64,000 nt of DNA from Liolophura sinensis (taxonomy: Eukaryota; Mollusca; Polyplacophora; Chitonida; Chitonidae), in the NCBI RefSeq assembly GCF_032854445.1, contig NW_027017995.1, positions 62,001 to 126,000 on the forward strand, in the 5' to 3' direction. The position numbers and the translations under genes are program-made. The notes beneath the pieces are model-generated. The model did not search any database, was not told where the DNA came from, and worked only from the letters and a program-made list of their open reading frames with translations. Position 1 is the first letter of the stretch. Every line of letters starts with the position of its first letter. Positions 26,101 through 39,624 of this stretch are shown piece by piece.

Positions 26101-26970
26101 GTATTGGTCGGAGAGCAACGCGGTTTGCACCATTCGATTTTTCGTCACAAAATACGTCGGATTAGCCTCTTACCAGCAGCACTGGAACAGTTTTTCTACT
26201 TTTGGATTTTTGCCTGGTCTTTTTGCGAATTGAAATCGGCTACATTAACTATGTACAATCGCGACTGGTCATTACTATATTCAACTTTTCATTATAAGTT
26301 ATGTGCCCTTCGGTAGCCCAGACGACGTCAAATCTTTGGGCCAAGCCCATTTAACTCACCCAGCAAATGTCTTACTTCTAAGTCGAAGAAAAACTCAATG
26401 TCTTTATCTACATGTAGAAAAACCACACCATTTGTATATCAAAAAAAAACAAAAGGTACTTGATACAATCCGCTGTAAAAAGTACAATTGAACACTGACC
26501 CACATCAATAAGGTGCCAAAGGATGCGCAATTGGGACAGACATCTCCAGCTGTTGAAAAATTGCAAATTTCCTTGGTTTCCATGGAGTAAGAGCCGTTGC
26601 TGGGCACGTGATCTTGACATCATTGATTATTCATTTGTGGCTACAGCCAAAAGTATTGGTCGGAGAGCAACGCGGTTTGCACCATTCGATTTCTCGTCAC
26701 AAAATACGTCGGATTAGCCTCTTACCAGCAGCATTGGAACAGTTTTTCTACTTTTGGATTTTTGCCTGGTCTTTTTGCGAATTGAAATCGGCTACATTAA
26801 CTATGTACAATCGCGACTGGTCATTACTATATTCAACTTTTCATTATAAGTTATGTGCCCTTCGGTAGCCCAGACGACGTCAAATCTTTGGGCCAAGCCC
26901 ATTTAACTCACCCAGCAAATGTCTTACTTCTAAGTCGAAGACAATCTCAATGTCTTTATCTACATGTAGA
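23114..26970. repeat. Large HOR block, monomers 43-49, sister of monomers 55-61
   Basis: The block matches 29723-33574 at an offset of 6604-6609 bp (12 monomers). Markers in order are CCAAAATATGCG with GAACAGGTTTTC (43), TTCAATTTTTC (44), CAATGCGG with CCTTTTACC (45), AACAGCTTTTCGAC with AAGTTGTGTG (46), CGCAGTTTG (47), AGCAGCACTGG (48), and TATATCAAAA with GGGACAGAC (49). Monomers 43-47 lie in the indel-rich stretch. From about 25.9 kb the sequence is clean. Confidence 0.9.
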
Positions 26971-27521
26971 AAAACCACACCATTTGTATATAAAAAAAAA
27001 CAAAAGGTACTTGATACAATCCGCTGTAAAAAGTACAATTGAACACTGACCCACATCAATAAGGTGCCAAAGGATGCGCAATTGGGCCAGACATCTCCAG
27101 CTGTTGAAAAATTGCAAATTTCCTTGGTTTCCATGGAGTAAGAGCCGTTGCTGGGCACGTGATCTTGACATCATTGATTATTCATTTGTGGCTACAGCCA
27201 AAAGTATTGGTCGGAGAGCAACGCGGTTTGCACCATTCGATTTCTCGTCACAAAATACGTCGGATTAGCCTCTTACCAGCAGCATTGGTACAGTTTTTCG
27301 ACTTTTGGATTTTTGCCTGTTCTTTTTGCTAATTGAAATCGGCTACATTAACTATGTACAATCGCGACTGGTCATTACTATATTCAACTTTTCATTATAA
27401 GTTATGTGCCCTTCGGTAGCCCAGACGACGTCAAATCTTTGGGCCAAGCCCATTTAACTCACCCAGCAAATGTCTTACTTCTAAGTCGAAGACAAACTCA
27501 ATGTCTTTATCTACATGTAGA
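26971..27521. repeat. Monomer 50, present here and missing from sister arrays
   Basis: Class I unit with GACAATCTC just before it, GGGCCAGACATC, then GCATTGGTACAG, TTTTTCGAC, CCTGTTC and GCTAATTG. The right half (GGTACAG onward) recurs only in monomer 61. The left half of monomer 61 belongs to the monomer 49 type. The array copies at 33.0-33.6 kb and 42.0-42.5 kb are each one monomer shorter at this position. Confidence 0.85.
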
Positions 27522-29722
27522 AAAACCACACCATTTGTATATAAAAAAAACACAAGGTACTTGATACAATCCGCTGTGAAAAGTACAATTGAACACTGAC
27601 CCACATCAATAAGGTGCCAAAGGAAGCGCAATTGGGCCAGGCATCTCCAGCTGTTGAAAAATTGCAAATTTCCTTGGTTTCCATTTAGTAAGAGCCGTTG
27701 CTGGGCACGTGATCTTGACATCATTGATTATTCATTTGTGGCTACAGCCAAAAGTATTGGTCGGAGAGCAACGCAGTTTGCACCATTCGATTTCTCGTCA
27801 CAAAATACGTCGGATTAGCCTCTTACCAGCAGCATTGGAACAGTTTTTCTACTTTTGGATTTTTGCCTGGTCTTTTTGCGAATTGAAATCGGCTACATTA
27901 ACTATGTACAATCGCGACTGGTCATTACTATATTCAACTTTTCATTATAAGTTATGTGCCCTTCGGTAGCCCAGACGACGTCAAATCTTTGGGCCAAGCC
28001 CATTTAACTCACCCAGCAAATGTCTTACTTCTAAGTCGAAGAAAAACTCAATGTCTTTATCTACATGTAGAAAAAACCACACCATTTGTATATAAAAAAA
28101 ACACAAAATACTTGATACAATCCGCTGTAAAAAGTACAATTGAACACTGACCCACATCAATAAGGTGCCAAAAGATGCGCAATTGGGCCAGGCATCTCCA
28201 GCTGTTGAAAAATTGCAAATTTCTATGGTTTCCATGGATTAAGAGCCGTTGCTGGGCACGTGATCTTGACATCATTGATTATTCATTTGTGGCTACAGCC
28301 AAAAGTATTGGTCGGAGAGCAACGCGGTTTGCACCATTCGATTTCTCGTCACAAAATACGTCGGATTAGCCTCTTACCAGCAGCATTGGAACAGTTTTTC
28401 TACTTTTGGATTTTTGCCTGGTCTTTTTGCGAATTGAAATCGGCTACATTAACTATGTACAATCGCGACTGGTCATTACTATATTCAACTTTTCATTATA
28501 AGTTATGTGCCCTTCGGTAGCCCAGACGACGTCAATCCTTTGGGCCAAGCCCATTTAACTCACCCAGCAAATGTCTTACTTCTAAGTCGAAGACAAACTC
28601 AATGTCTTTATCTACATGTTGAAAAACCACACCATTTGTATATAAAAAAAACACAAGGTACTTGATACAATCCGCTGTAAAAAGTACAATTGAACACTGA
28701 CCCACATCAATAAGGTGCCAAAGGATGCGCAATTGGGCCAGGCATCTCCAGCTGTTGAAAAATTGCAAATTTCCTTGGTTTCCATGGAGTAAGAGCCGTT
28801 GCTGGGCACGTGATCTTGACATCATTGATTATTCATTTGTGGCTACAGCCAAAAGTATTGGTCGGAGAGCAACGCGGTTTGCACCATTCGATTTCTCGTC
28901 ACAAAATACGTCGGATTAGCCTCTTACCAGCAGCATTGGAACAGTTTTTCCACTTTTGGATTTTTGCCTGGTCTTTTTGCTAATTGAAATCGGCTACATT
29001 AACTATGTACAATCGCGACTGGTCATTACTATATTCAGCATTTCATTATAAGTTATGTGCCCTTCGGTAGCCCAGACGACGTCAAATCTTTGGGCCAAGC
29101 CCATTTAACTCACCCAGCAAATGTCTTACTCCTAAGTCGAAGACAAACTCAATGTCTTTATCTACATGTAGAAAAACCACACCATTTGTTTATAAAAAAA
29201 CACAAGGTACTTGATACAGTCTGCTGTGAAAAGTATAATTGAACACTGACCCACATCAATAAGGTGCCAAAAGATGCGCAATGGGGCCAGGCATCTCCAG
29301 CTGTTGAAAAATTGCAAATTTCCTTGGTTTCCATGGATAAAAGAGCCGTTGCTGGGCACGTGATCTTGACATCATTGATTATTCATTTGTGGCTACAGCC
29401 AAAAGTATTGGTCGGAGAGCAACGCGGTTTGCACCATTCGATTTCTCGTCACAAAATACGTCGGATTAGCCTCTTACCAGCAGTATTGGAACAGTTTTTC
29501 GACTTTTGGATTTTTACCTGATCTTTTTGCGAATTGAAATCGGCTACATTAACTATGTACAATCGCGACTGGTCATTACTATATTCAACTTTTCATTATA
29601 AGTTATGTGCCCTTCGGTAGCCCAGACGACGTCAAATCTTTGGGCCAAGCCCATTTAACTCACCCAGCAAATGTCTTACTCCTAAGTCGAAGACAAACTC
29701 AATGTCTTTATCTACATGTAGA
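27522..29722. repeat. Large HOR block, monomers 51-54
   Basis: The four markers are GGAAGCGC with CCATTTAGTAAG, CACAAAATAC, CGTCAATCC before the third, and AAGTATAATTG with GCAATGGGG and TTTTACCTGATC. They match monomers 36-39 and 62-65; the offset to the latter is 6052-6053 bp (11 monomers). After monomer 54 this copy goes straight to the CCAAAATATGCG type, whereas the other two copies continue with three more monomers (40-42 and 66-68) first. Confidence 0.9.
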
Positions 29723-32700
29723 AAAACCACACCATTTGTTTATAAAAAAACACAAGGTACTTGATACAGTCTGCTGTGAAAAGTACAATTGAACACTGAC
29801 CCACATCAATAAGGTGCCAAAATATGCGCAATGGGGCCAGGCATCTCCAGCTGTTGAAAAATTGCAAATTTCTATGGTTTCCATGGATAAAAGAGCCGTT
29901 GCTGGGCACGTGATCTTGACATCATTGATTATTCATTTGTGGCTACAGCCAAAAGTATTGGTCGGAGAGCAACGCGGTTTGCACCATTCGATTTCTCGTC
30001 ACAAAATACGTCGGATTAGCCTCTTACCAGCAGCATTGGAACAGGTTTTCTACTTTTGGATTTTTGCCTGATCTTTTTGCGAATTGAAATCGGCTACATT
30101 AACTATGTACAATCGCGACTGGTCATTACTATATTCAACTTTTCATTATAAGTTATGTGCCCTTCGGTAGCCCAGACGACGTCAAATCTTTGGGCCAAGC
30201 CCATTTAACTCACCCAGCAAATGTCTTACTTCTAAGTCGAAGAAAAACTCAATGTCTTTATCTACATGTAGAAAAACCACACCATTTGTATATAAAAAAA
30301 ACACAAGGTACTTGATACAATCCGCTGTAAAAAGTACAATTGAACACTGACCCACATCAATAAGGTGCCAAAGGATGCGCAATTGGGCCAGGCATCTCCA
30401 GCTGTTGAAAAATTGCAAATTTCCTTGGTTTCCATGGAGTAAGAGCCGTTGCTGGGCACGTGATCTTGACATCATTGATTATTCATTTGTGGCTACAGCC
30501 AAAAGTATTGGTCGGAGAGCAACGCGGTTTGCACCATTCGATTTCTCGTCACAAAATACGTCGGATTAGCCTCTTACCAGCAGCATTGGAACAGTTTTTC
30601 CACTTTTGGATTTTTGCCTGGTCTTTTTGCGAATTGAAATCGGCTACATTAACTATGTACAATCGCGACTGGTCATTACTATATTCAATTTTTCATTATA
30701 AGTTATGTGCCCTTCGGTAGCCCAGACGACGTCAAATCTTTGGGCCAAAGCCCATTTAACTCACCAAGCAAATGTCTCACTTCTAAGTCGAAGACAAACT
30801 CAATGTCTTTATCTACATGTAGAAAAACCACACCATTTGTTTATAAAAAAAACACAAGCTACTTGATACAGTCTGCTGTAAAAAGTACAATTGAACACTG
30901 ACCCACATCAATAAGGTGCCAAAAGATGCGCAATTGGGCCAGACATCTCCAGCTGTTGAAAAATTGCAAATTTCTATGGTTTCCATGGATTAAGAGCCGT
31001 TGCTGGGCACGTGATCTTGACATCATTGATTATTCATTTGTGGCTACAGCCAAAAGTATTGGTCGGAGAGCAATGCGGTTTGCACCATTCGATTTCTCGT
31101 CACAAAATACGTCGGATTAGCCTTTTACCAGCAGCATTGGAACAGTTTTTCTACTTTTGGATTTTTGCCTGGTCTTTTTGCGAATTGAAATCGGCTACAT
31201 TAACTATGTACAATCGCGACTGGTCATTACTATATTCAACTTTTCATTATAAGTTATGTGCCCTTCGGTAGCCCAGACGACGTCAAATCTTTGGGCCAAG
31301 CCCATTTAACTCACCCAGCAAATGTCTTACTTCTAAGTCGAAGACAATCTCAATGTCTTTATCTACATGTAGAAAAACCACACCATTTGTATATAAAAAA
31401 AACAAAAGGTACTTGATACAATCCGCTGTAAAAAGTACAATTGAACACTGACCCACATCAATAAGGTGCCAAAGGATGCGCAATTGGGCCAGACATCTCC
31501 AGCTGTTGAAAAATTGCAAATTTCCTTGGTTTCCATGGAGTAAGAGCCGTTGCTGGGCACGTGATCTTGACATCATTGATTATTCATTTGTGGCTACAGC
31601 CAAAAGTATTGGTCGGAGAGCAACGCGGTTTGCACCATTCGATTTCTCGTCACAAAATACGTCGGATTAGCCTCTTACCAGCAGCATTGGAACAGCTTTT
31701 CGACTTTTGGATTTTTGCCTGTTCTTTTTGCTAATTGAAATCGGCTACATTAACTATGTACAATCGCGACTGGTCATTACTATATTCAACTTTTCATTAT
31801 AAGTTGTGTGCCCTTCGGTAGCCCAGACGACGTCAAATCTTTGGGCCAAGCCCATTTAACTCACCCAGCAAATGTCTTACTTCTAAGTCGAAGACAAACT
31901 CAATGTCTTTATCTACATGTAGAAAAACCACACCATTTGTATATAAAAAAAACACAAGGTACTTGATACAATCCGCTGTGAAAAGTACAATTGAACACTG
32001 ACCCACATCAATAAGGTGCCAAAGGATGCGCAATTGGGCCAGGCATCTCCAGCTGTTGAAAAATTGCAAATTTCCTTGGTTTCCATGGAGTAAGAGCCGT
32101 TGCTGGGCACGTGATCTTGACATCATTGATTATTCATTTGTGGCTACAGCCAAAAGTATTGGTCGGAGAGCAACGCAGTTTGCACCATTCGATTTCTCGT
32201 CACAAAATACGTCGGATTAGCCTCTTACCAGCAGCATTGGAACAGTTTTTCTACTTTTGGATTTTTGCCTGGTCTTTTTGCGAATTGAAATCGGCTACAT
32301 TAACTATGTACAATCGCGACTGGTCATTACTATATTCAACTTTTCATTATAAGTTATGTGCCCTTCGGTAGCCCAGACGACGTCAAATCTTTGGGCCAAG
32401 CCCATTTAACTCACCCAGCAAATGTCTTACTTCTAAGTCGAAGACAAACTCAATGTCTTTATCTACATGTAGAAAAACCACACCATTTGTATATAAAAAA
32501 AACACAAGGTACTTGATACAATCCGCTGTGAAAAGTACAATTGAACACTGACCCACATCAATAAGGTGCCAAAGGATGCGCAATTGGGCCAGGCATCTCC
32601 AGCTGTTGAAAAATTGCAAATTTCCTTGGTTTCCATGGAGTAAGAGCCGTTGCTGGGCACGTGATCTTGACATCATTGATTATTCATTTGTGGCTACAGC

Positions 32701-33023
32701 CAAAAGTATTGGTCGGAGAGCAACGCGGTTTGCACCATTCGATTTTTCGTCACAAAATACGTCGGATTAGCCTCTTACCAGCAGCACTGGAACAGTTTTT
32801 CTACTTTTGGATTTTTGCCTGGTCTTTTTGCGAATTGAAATCGGCTACATTAACTATGTACAATCGCGACTGGTCATTACTATATTCAACTTTTCATTAT
32901 AAGTTATGTGCCCTTCGGTAGCCCAGACGACGTCAAATCTTTGGGCCAAGCCCATTTAACTCACCCAGCAAATGTCTTACTTCTAAGTCGAAGAAAAACT
33001 CAATGTCTTTATCTACATGTAGA
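29723..33023. repeat. Large HOR block, monomers 55-60
   Basis: The clean sister of monomers 43-48, with the same ordered markers from CCAAAATATGCG to AGCAGCACTGG. Monomers 56-60 are repeated once more at an offset of 8801 bp as monomers 72 (right part) to 76. CACAAGCTAC at 30852 is shared with 24245 but reads CACAAGGTAC in the third copy, so the first two copies are each other's closest relatives at that site. Confidence 0.9.
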
Positions 33024-33574
33024 AAAACCACACCATTTGTATATCAAAAAAAACAAAAGGTACTTGATACAATCCGCTGTAAAAAGTACAATTGAACACT
33101 GACCCACATCAATAAGGTGCCAAAGGATGCGCAATTGGGACAGACATCTCCAGCTGTTGAAAAATTGCAAATTTCCTTGGTTTCCATGGAGTAAGAGCCG
33201 TTGCTGGGCACGTGATCTTGACATCATTGATTATTCATTTGTGGCTACAGCCAAAAGTATTGGTCGGAGAGCAACGCGGTTTGCACCATTCGATTTCTCG
33301 TCACAAAATACGTCGGATTAGCCTCTTACCAGCAGCATTGGTACAGTTTTTCGACTTTTGGATTTTTGCCTGTTCTTTTTGCTAATTGAAATCGGCTACA
33401 TTAACTATGTACAATCGCGACTGGTCATTACTATATTCAACTTTTCATTATAAGTTATGTGCCCTTCGGTAGCCCAGACGACGTCAAATCTTTGGGCCAA
33501 GCCCATTTAACTCACCCAGCAAATGTCTTACTTCTAAGTCGAAGACAAACTCAATGTCTTTATCTACATGTAGA
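33024..33574. repeat. Monomer 61, hybrid of the monomer 49 and 50 types
   Basis: The left part has AGAAAAACTC upstream, TATATCAAAA and GGGACAGACATC, as in monomer 49. The right part has GCATTGGTACAG, TTTTTCGAC, CCTGTTC and GCTAATTG, as in monomer 50. The switch lies between about 33140 and 33341. HOR sister offsets change here from 12 monomers to 11. The unit is the join left by loss of exactly one monomer length between two neighbouring units. Confidence 0.88.
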
Positions 33575-36324
33575 AAAACCACACCATTTGTATATAAAAA
33601 AAACACAAGGTACTTGATACAATCCGCTGTGAAAAGTACAATTGAACACTGACCCACATCAATAAGGTGCCAAAGGAAGCGCAATTGGGCCAGGCATCTC
33701 CAGCTGTTGAAAAATTGCAAATTTCCTTGGTTTCCATTTAGTAAGAGCCGTTGCTGGGCACGTGATCTTGACATCATTGATTATTCATTTGTGGCTACAG
33801 CCAAAAGTATTGGTCGGAGAGCAACGCAGTTTGCACCATTCGATTTCTCGTCACAAAATACGTCGGATTAGCCTCTTACCAGCAGCATTGGAACAGTTTT
33901 TCTACTTTTGGATTTTTGCCTGGTCTTTTTGCGAATTGAAATCGGCTACATTAACTATGTACAATCGCGACTGGTCATTACTATATTCAACTTTTCATTA
34001 TAAGTTATGTGCCCTTCGGTAGCCCAGACGACGTCAAATCTTTGGGCCAAGCCCATTTAACTCACCCAGCAAATGTCTTACTTCTAAGTCGAAGAAAAAC
34101 TCAATGTCTTTATCTACATGTAGAAAAACCACACCATTTGTATATAAAAAAAACACAAAATACTTGATACAATCCGCTGTAAAAAGTACAATTGAACACT
34201 GACCCACATCAATAAGGTGCCAAAAGATGCGCAATTGGGCCAGGCATCTCCAGCTGTTGAAAAATTGCAAATTTCTATGGTTTCCATGGATTAAGAGCCG
34301 TTGCTGGGCACGTGATCTTGACATCATTGATTATTCATTTGTGGCTACAGCCAAAAGTATTGGTCGGAGAGCAACGCGGTTTGCACCATTCGATTTCTCG
34401 TCACAAAATACGTCGGATTAGCCTCTTACCAGCAGCATTGGAACAGTTTTTCTACTTTTGGATTTTTGCCTGGTCTTTTTGCGAATTGAAATCGGCTACA
34501 TTAACTATGTACAATCGCGACTGGTCATTACTATATTCAACTTTTCATTATAAGTTATGTGCCCTTCGGTAGCCCAGACGACGTCAATCCTTTGGGCCAA
34601 GCCCATTTAACTCACCCAGCAAATGTCTTACTTCTAAGTCGAAGACAAACTCAATGTCTTTATCTACATGTTGAAAAACCACACCATTTGTATATAAAAA
34701 AAAACACAAGGTACTTGATACAATCCGCTGTAAAAAGTACAATTGAACACTGACCCACATCAATAAGGTGCCAAAGGATGCGCAATTGGGCCAGGCATCT
34801 CCAGCTGTTGAAAAATTGCAAATTTCCTTGGTTTCCATGGAGTAAGAGCCGTTGCTGGGCACGTGATCTTGACATCATTGATTATTCATTTGTGGCTACA
34901 GCCAAAAGTATTGGTCGGAGAGCAACGCGGTTTGCACCATTCGATTTCTCGTCACAAAATACGTCGGATTAGCCTCTTACCAGCAGCATTGGAACAGTTT
35001 TTCCACTTTTGGATTTTTGCCTGGTCTTTTTGCTAATTGAAATCGGCTACATTAACTATGTACAATCGCGACTGGTCATTACTATATTCAGCATTTCATT
35101 ATAAGTTATGTGCCCTTCGGTAGCCCAGACGACGTCAAATCTTTGGGCCAAGCCCATTTAACTCACCCAGCAAATGTCTTACTCCTAAGTCGAAGACAAA
35201 CTCAATGTCTTTATCTACATGTAGAAAAACCACACCATTTGTTTATAAAAAAACACAAGGTACTTGATACAGTCTGCTGTGAAAAGTATAATTGAACACT
35301 GACCCACATCAATAAGGTGCCAAAAGATGCGCAATGGGGCCAGGCATCTCCAGCTGTTGAAAAATTGCAAATTTCCTTGGTTTCCATGGATAAAAGAGCC
35401 GTTGCTGGGCACGTGATCTTGACATCATTGATTATTCATTTGTGGCTACAGCCAAAAGTATTGGTCGGAGAGCAACGCGGTTTGCACCATTCGATTTCTC
35501 GTCACAAAATACGTCGGATTAGCCTCTTACCAGCAGTATTGGAACAGTTTTTCGACTTTTGGATTTTTACCTGATCTTTTTGCGAATTGAAATCGGCTAC
35601 ATTAACTATGTACAATCGCGACTGGTCATTACTATATTCAACTTTTCATTATAAGTTATGTGCCCTTCGGTAGCCCAGACGACGTCAAATCTTTGGGCCA
35701 AGCCCATTTAACTCACCAAGCAAATGTCTCACTTCTAAGTCGAAGACAAACTCAATGTCTTTATCTACATGTAGAAAAACCACACCATTTGTTTATAAAA
35801 AAACACAAGGTACTTGATACAGTCTGCTGTAAAAAGTACAATTGAACACTGACCCACATCAATAAGGTGCCAAAAGATGCGCAATTGGGCCAGACATCTC
35901 CAGCTGTTGAAAAATTGCAAATTTCTATGGTTTCCATGGATTAAGAGCCGTTGCTGGGCACGTGATCTTGACATCATTGATTATTCATTTGTGGCTACAG
36001 CCAAAAGTATTGGTCGGAGAGCAATGCGGTTTGCACCATTCGATTTCTCGTCACAAAATACTTCGGATTAGCCTCTTTCCAGCAGCATTGGAACAGTTTT
36101 TCTACTTTTGGATTTTTGCCTGGTCTTTTTGCGAATTGAAATCGGCTACATTAACTATGTACAATCGCGACTGGTCATTACTATATTCAACTTTTCATTA
36201 TAAGTTATGTGCCCTTCGGTAGCCCAGACGACGTCAAATCTTTGGGCCAAGCCCATTTAACTCACCCAGCAAATGTCTTACTTCTAAGTCGAAGACAAAC
36301 TCAATGTCTTTATCTACATGTAGA
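33575..36324. repeat. Large HOR block, monomers 62-66
   Basis: The clean copy of monomers 36-40. It starts with GGAAGCGC and CCATTTAGTAAG, passes CACAAAATAC and CGTCAATCC, and reaches monomer 65 (AAGTATAATTG, GCAATGGGG, AGCAGTATTGG, TTTTACCTGATC). Monomer 66 has CACCAAGCAAATG before it, then GGGCCAGACATC, CAATGCGG, AATACTTCGG and CTCTTTCC. The last two variants are shared only with monomer 40 near 21.75 kb. Confidence 0.9.
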
Positions 36325-37974
36325 AAAACCACACCATTTGTATATAAAAAAAACACAAGGTACTTGATACAATCCGCTGTGAAAAGTACAATTGAACACT
36401 GACCCACATCAATAAGGTGCCAAAGGATGCGCAATTGGGCCAGGCATCTCCAGCTGTTGAAAAATTGCAAATTTCCTTGGTTTCCATGGAGTAAGAGCCG
36501 TTGCTGGGCACGTGATCTTGACATCATTGATTATTCATTTGTGGCTACAGCCAAAAGTATTGGTCGGAGAGCAACGCGGTTTGCACCATTCGATTTCTCG
36601 TCACAAAATACGTCGGATTAGCCTCTTACCAGCAGCATTGGAACAGTTTTTCTACTTTTGGATTTTTGCCTGGTCTTTTTGCGAATTGAAATCGGCTACA
36701 TTAACTATGTACAATCGCGACTGGTCATTACTATATTCAACTTTTCATTATAAGTTATGTGCCCTTCGGTAGCCCAGACGACGTCAAATCTTTGGGCCAA
36801 GCCCATTTAACTCACCCAGCAAATGTCTTACTTCTAAGTCGAAGACAAACTCAATGTCTTTATCTACATGTTGAAAAACCACACCATTTGTATATAAAAA
36901 AAACACAAGGTACTTGATACAATCCGCTGTAAAAAGTACAATTGAACACTGACCCACATCAATAAGGTGCCAAAGGATGCGCAATTGGGCCAGGCATCTC
37001 CAGCTGTTGAAAAATTGCAAATTTCCTTGGTTTCAATGGAGTAAGAGCCGTTGCTGGGCACGTGATCTTGACATCATTGATTATTCATTTGTGGCTACAG
37101 CCAAAAGTATTGGTCGGAGAGCAACGCGGTTTGCACCATTCGATTTCTCGTCACAAAATACGTCGGATTAGCCTCTTACCAGCAGCATTGGAACAGTTTT
37201 TCTACTTTTGGATTTTTGCCTGGTCTTTTTGCGAATTGAAATCGGCTACATTAACTATGTACAATCGCGACTGGTCATTACTATATTCAGCATTTCATTA
37301 TAAGTTATGTGCCCTTCGGTAGCCCAGACGACGTCAAATCTTTGGGCCAAGCCCATTTAACTCACCCAGCAAATGTCTTACTCCTAAGTCGAAGACAAAC
37401 TCAATGTCTTTATCTACATGTAGAAAAACCACACCATTTGTTTATAAAAAAACACAAGGTACTTGATACAGTCTGCTGTGAAAAGTACAATTGAACACTG
37501 ACCCACATCAATAAGGTGCCAAAATATGCGCAATGGGGCCAGGCATCTCCAGCTGTTGAAAAATTGCAAATTTCTATGGTTTCCATGGATAAAAGAGCCG
37601 TTGCTGGGCACGTGATCTTGACATCATTGATTATTCATTTGTGGCTACAGCCAAAAGTATTGGTCGGAGAGCAACGCGGTTTGCACCATTCGATTTCTCG
37701 TCACAAAATACGTCGGATTAGCCTCTTACCAGCAGCATTGGAACAGGTTTTCTACTTTTGGATTTTTGCCTGATCTTTTTGCGAATTGAAATCGGCTACA
37801 TTAACTATGTACAATCGCGACTGGTCATTACTATATTCAACTTTTCATTATAAGTTATGTGCCCTTCGGTAGCCCAGACGACGTCAAATCTTTGGGCCAA
37901 GCCCATTTAACTCACCCAGCAAATGTCTTACTTCTAAGTCGAAGACAAACTCAATGTCTTTATCTACATGTAGA
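36325..37974. repeat. Three-monomer unit, copy 1 (monomers 67-69)
   Basis: Monomer 67 is class I with CTGTGAAAAG. Monomer 68 is the TTTCAATGG type, preceded by CATGTTG and ending TTCAGCATTTC. Monomer 69 is class II with CCAAAATATGCG, GCAATGGGG, GGATAAAAG, GAACAGGTTTTC and CCTGATC. Monomers 70 and 71, with the left part of 72, repeat this order at an offset of 1650 bp. Confidence 0.88.
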
Positions 37975-39074
37975 AAAACCACACCATTTGTATATAAAAA
38001 AAACACAAGGTACTTGATACAATCCGCTGTGAAAAGTACAATTGAACACTGACCCACATCAATAAGGTGCCAAAGGATGCGCAATTGGGCCAGGCATCTC
38101 CAGCTGTTGAAAAATTGCAAATTTCCTTGGTTTCCATGGAGTAAGAGCCGTTGCTGGGCACGTGATCTTGACATCATTGATTATTCATTTGTGGCTACAG
38201 CCAAAAGTATTGGTCGGAGAGCAACGCGGTTTGCACCATTCGATTTCTCGTCACAAAATACGTCGGATTAGCCTCTTACCAGCAGCATTGGAACAGTTTT
38301 TCTACTTTTGGATTTTTGCCTGGTCTTTTTGCGAATTGAAATCGGCTACATTAACTATGTACAATCGCGACTGGTCATTACTATATTCAACTTTTCATTA
38401 TAAGTTATGTGCCCTTCGGTAGCCCAGACGACGTCAAATCTTTGGGCCAAGCCCATTTAACTCACCCAGCAAATGTCTTACTTCTAAGTCGAAGACAAAC
38501 TCAATGTCTTTATCTACATGTTGAAAAACCACACCATTTGTATATAAAAAAAACACAAGGTACTTGATACAATCCGCTGTAAAAAGTACAATTGAACACT
38601 GACCCACATCAATAAGGTGCCAAAGGATGCGCAATTGGGCCAGGCATCTCCAGCTGTTGAAAAATTGCAAATTTCCTTGGTTTCAATGGAGTAAGAGCCG
38701 TTGCTGGGCACGTGATCTTGACATCATTGATTATTCATTTGTGGCTACAGCCAAAAGTATTGGTCGGAGAGCAACGCGGTTTGCACCATTCGATTTCTCG
38801 TCACAAAATACGTCGGATTAGCCTCTTACCAGCAGCATTGGAACAGTTTTTCTACTTTTGGATTTTTGCCTGGTCTTTTTGCGAATTGAAATCGGCTACA
38901 TTAACTATGTACAATCGCGACTGGTCATTACTATATTCAGCATTTCATTATAAGTTATGTGCCCTTCGGTAGCCCAGACGACGTCAAATCTTTGGGCCAA
39001 GCCCATTTAACTCACCCAGCAAATGTCTTACTCCTAAGTCGAAGACAAACTCAATGTCTTTATCTACATGTAGA
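37975..39074. repeat. Three-monomer unit, copy 2 (monomers 70-71, continuing into 72)
   Basis: Monomer 70 repeats 67 and monomer 71 repeats 68, 1650 bp downstream, including TTTCAATGG at 38680 and the CATGTTG before it. The earlier sister block (22-23.7 kb) has this set only once, so the tandem copy was added in the 36-39 kb lineage. Only the left portion of the third unit remains, in monomer 72. Confidence 0.88.
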
Positions 39075-39624
39075 AAAACCACACCATTTGTTTATAAAAA
39101 AACACAAGGTACTTGATACAGTCTGCTGTGAAAAGTACAATTGAACACTGACCCACATCAATAAGGTGCCAAAGGATGCGCAATGGGGCCAGGCATCTCC
39201 AGCTGTTGAAAAATTGCAAATTTCCTTGGTTTCCATGGAGTAAGAGCCGTTGCTGGGCACGTGATCTTGACATCATTGATTATTCATTTGTGGCTACAGC
39301 CAAAAGTATTGGTCGGAGAGCAACGCGGTTTGCACCATTCGATTTCTCGTCACAAAATACGTCGGATTAGCCTCTTACCAGCAGCATTGGAACAGTTTTT
39401 CCACTTTTGGATTTTTGCCTGGTCTTTTTGCGAATTGAAATCGGCTACATTAACTATGTACAATCGCGACTGGTCATTACTATATTCAATTTTTCATTAT
39501 AAGTTATGTGCCCTTCGGTAGCCCAGACGACGTCAAATCTTTGGGCCAAAGCCCATTTAACTCACCAAGCAAATGTCTCACTTCTAAGTCGAAGACAAAC
39601 TCAATGTCTTTATCTACATGTAGA
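39075..39624. repeat. Monomer 72, mosaic joining two HOR lineages
   Basis: The left end is class II (TTTATAAAA, CAGTCTG, CTGTGAAAAG) with GCGCAATGGGG, like monomers 43/55/69. TTCCTTGG, GGAGTAAG, GTTTTTCCAC and TTCAATTTTTC are as in monomers 44 and 56. CCAAAGGATG sits between two markers of the first kind, so the change may involve a short conversion patch and not a single clean switch. From here on the array follows the 56-61 order at an offset of 8801 bp. Confidence 0.85.
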
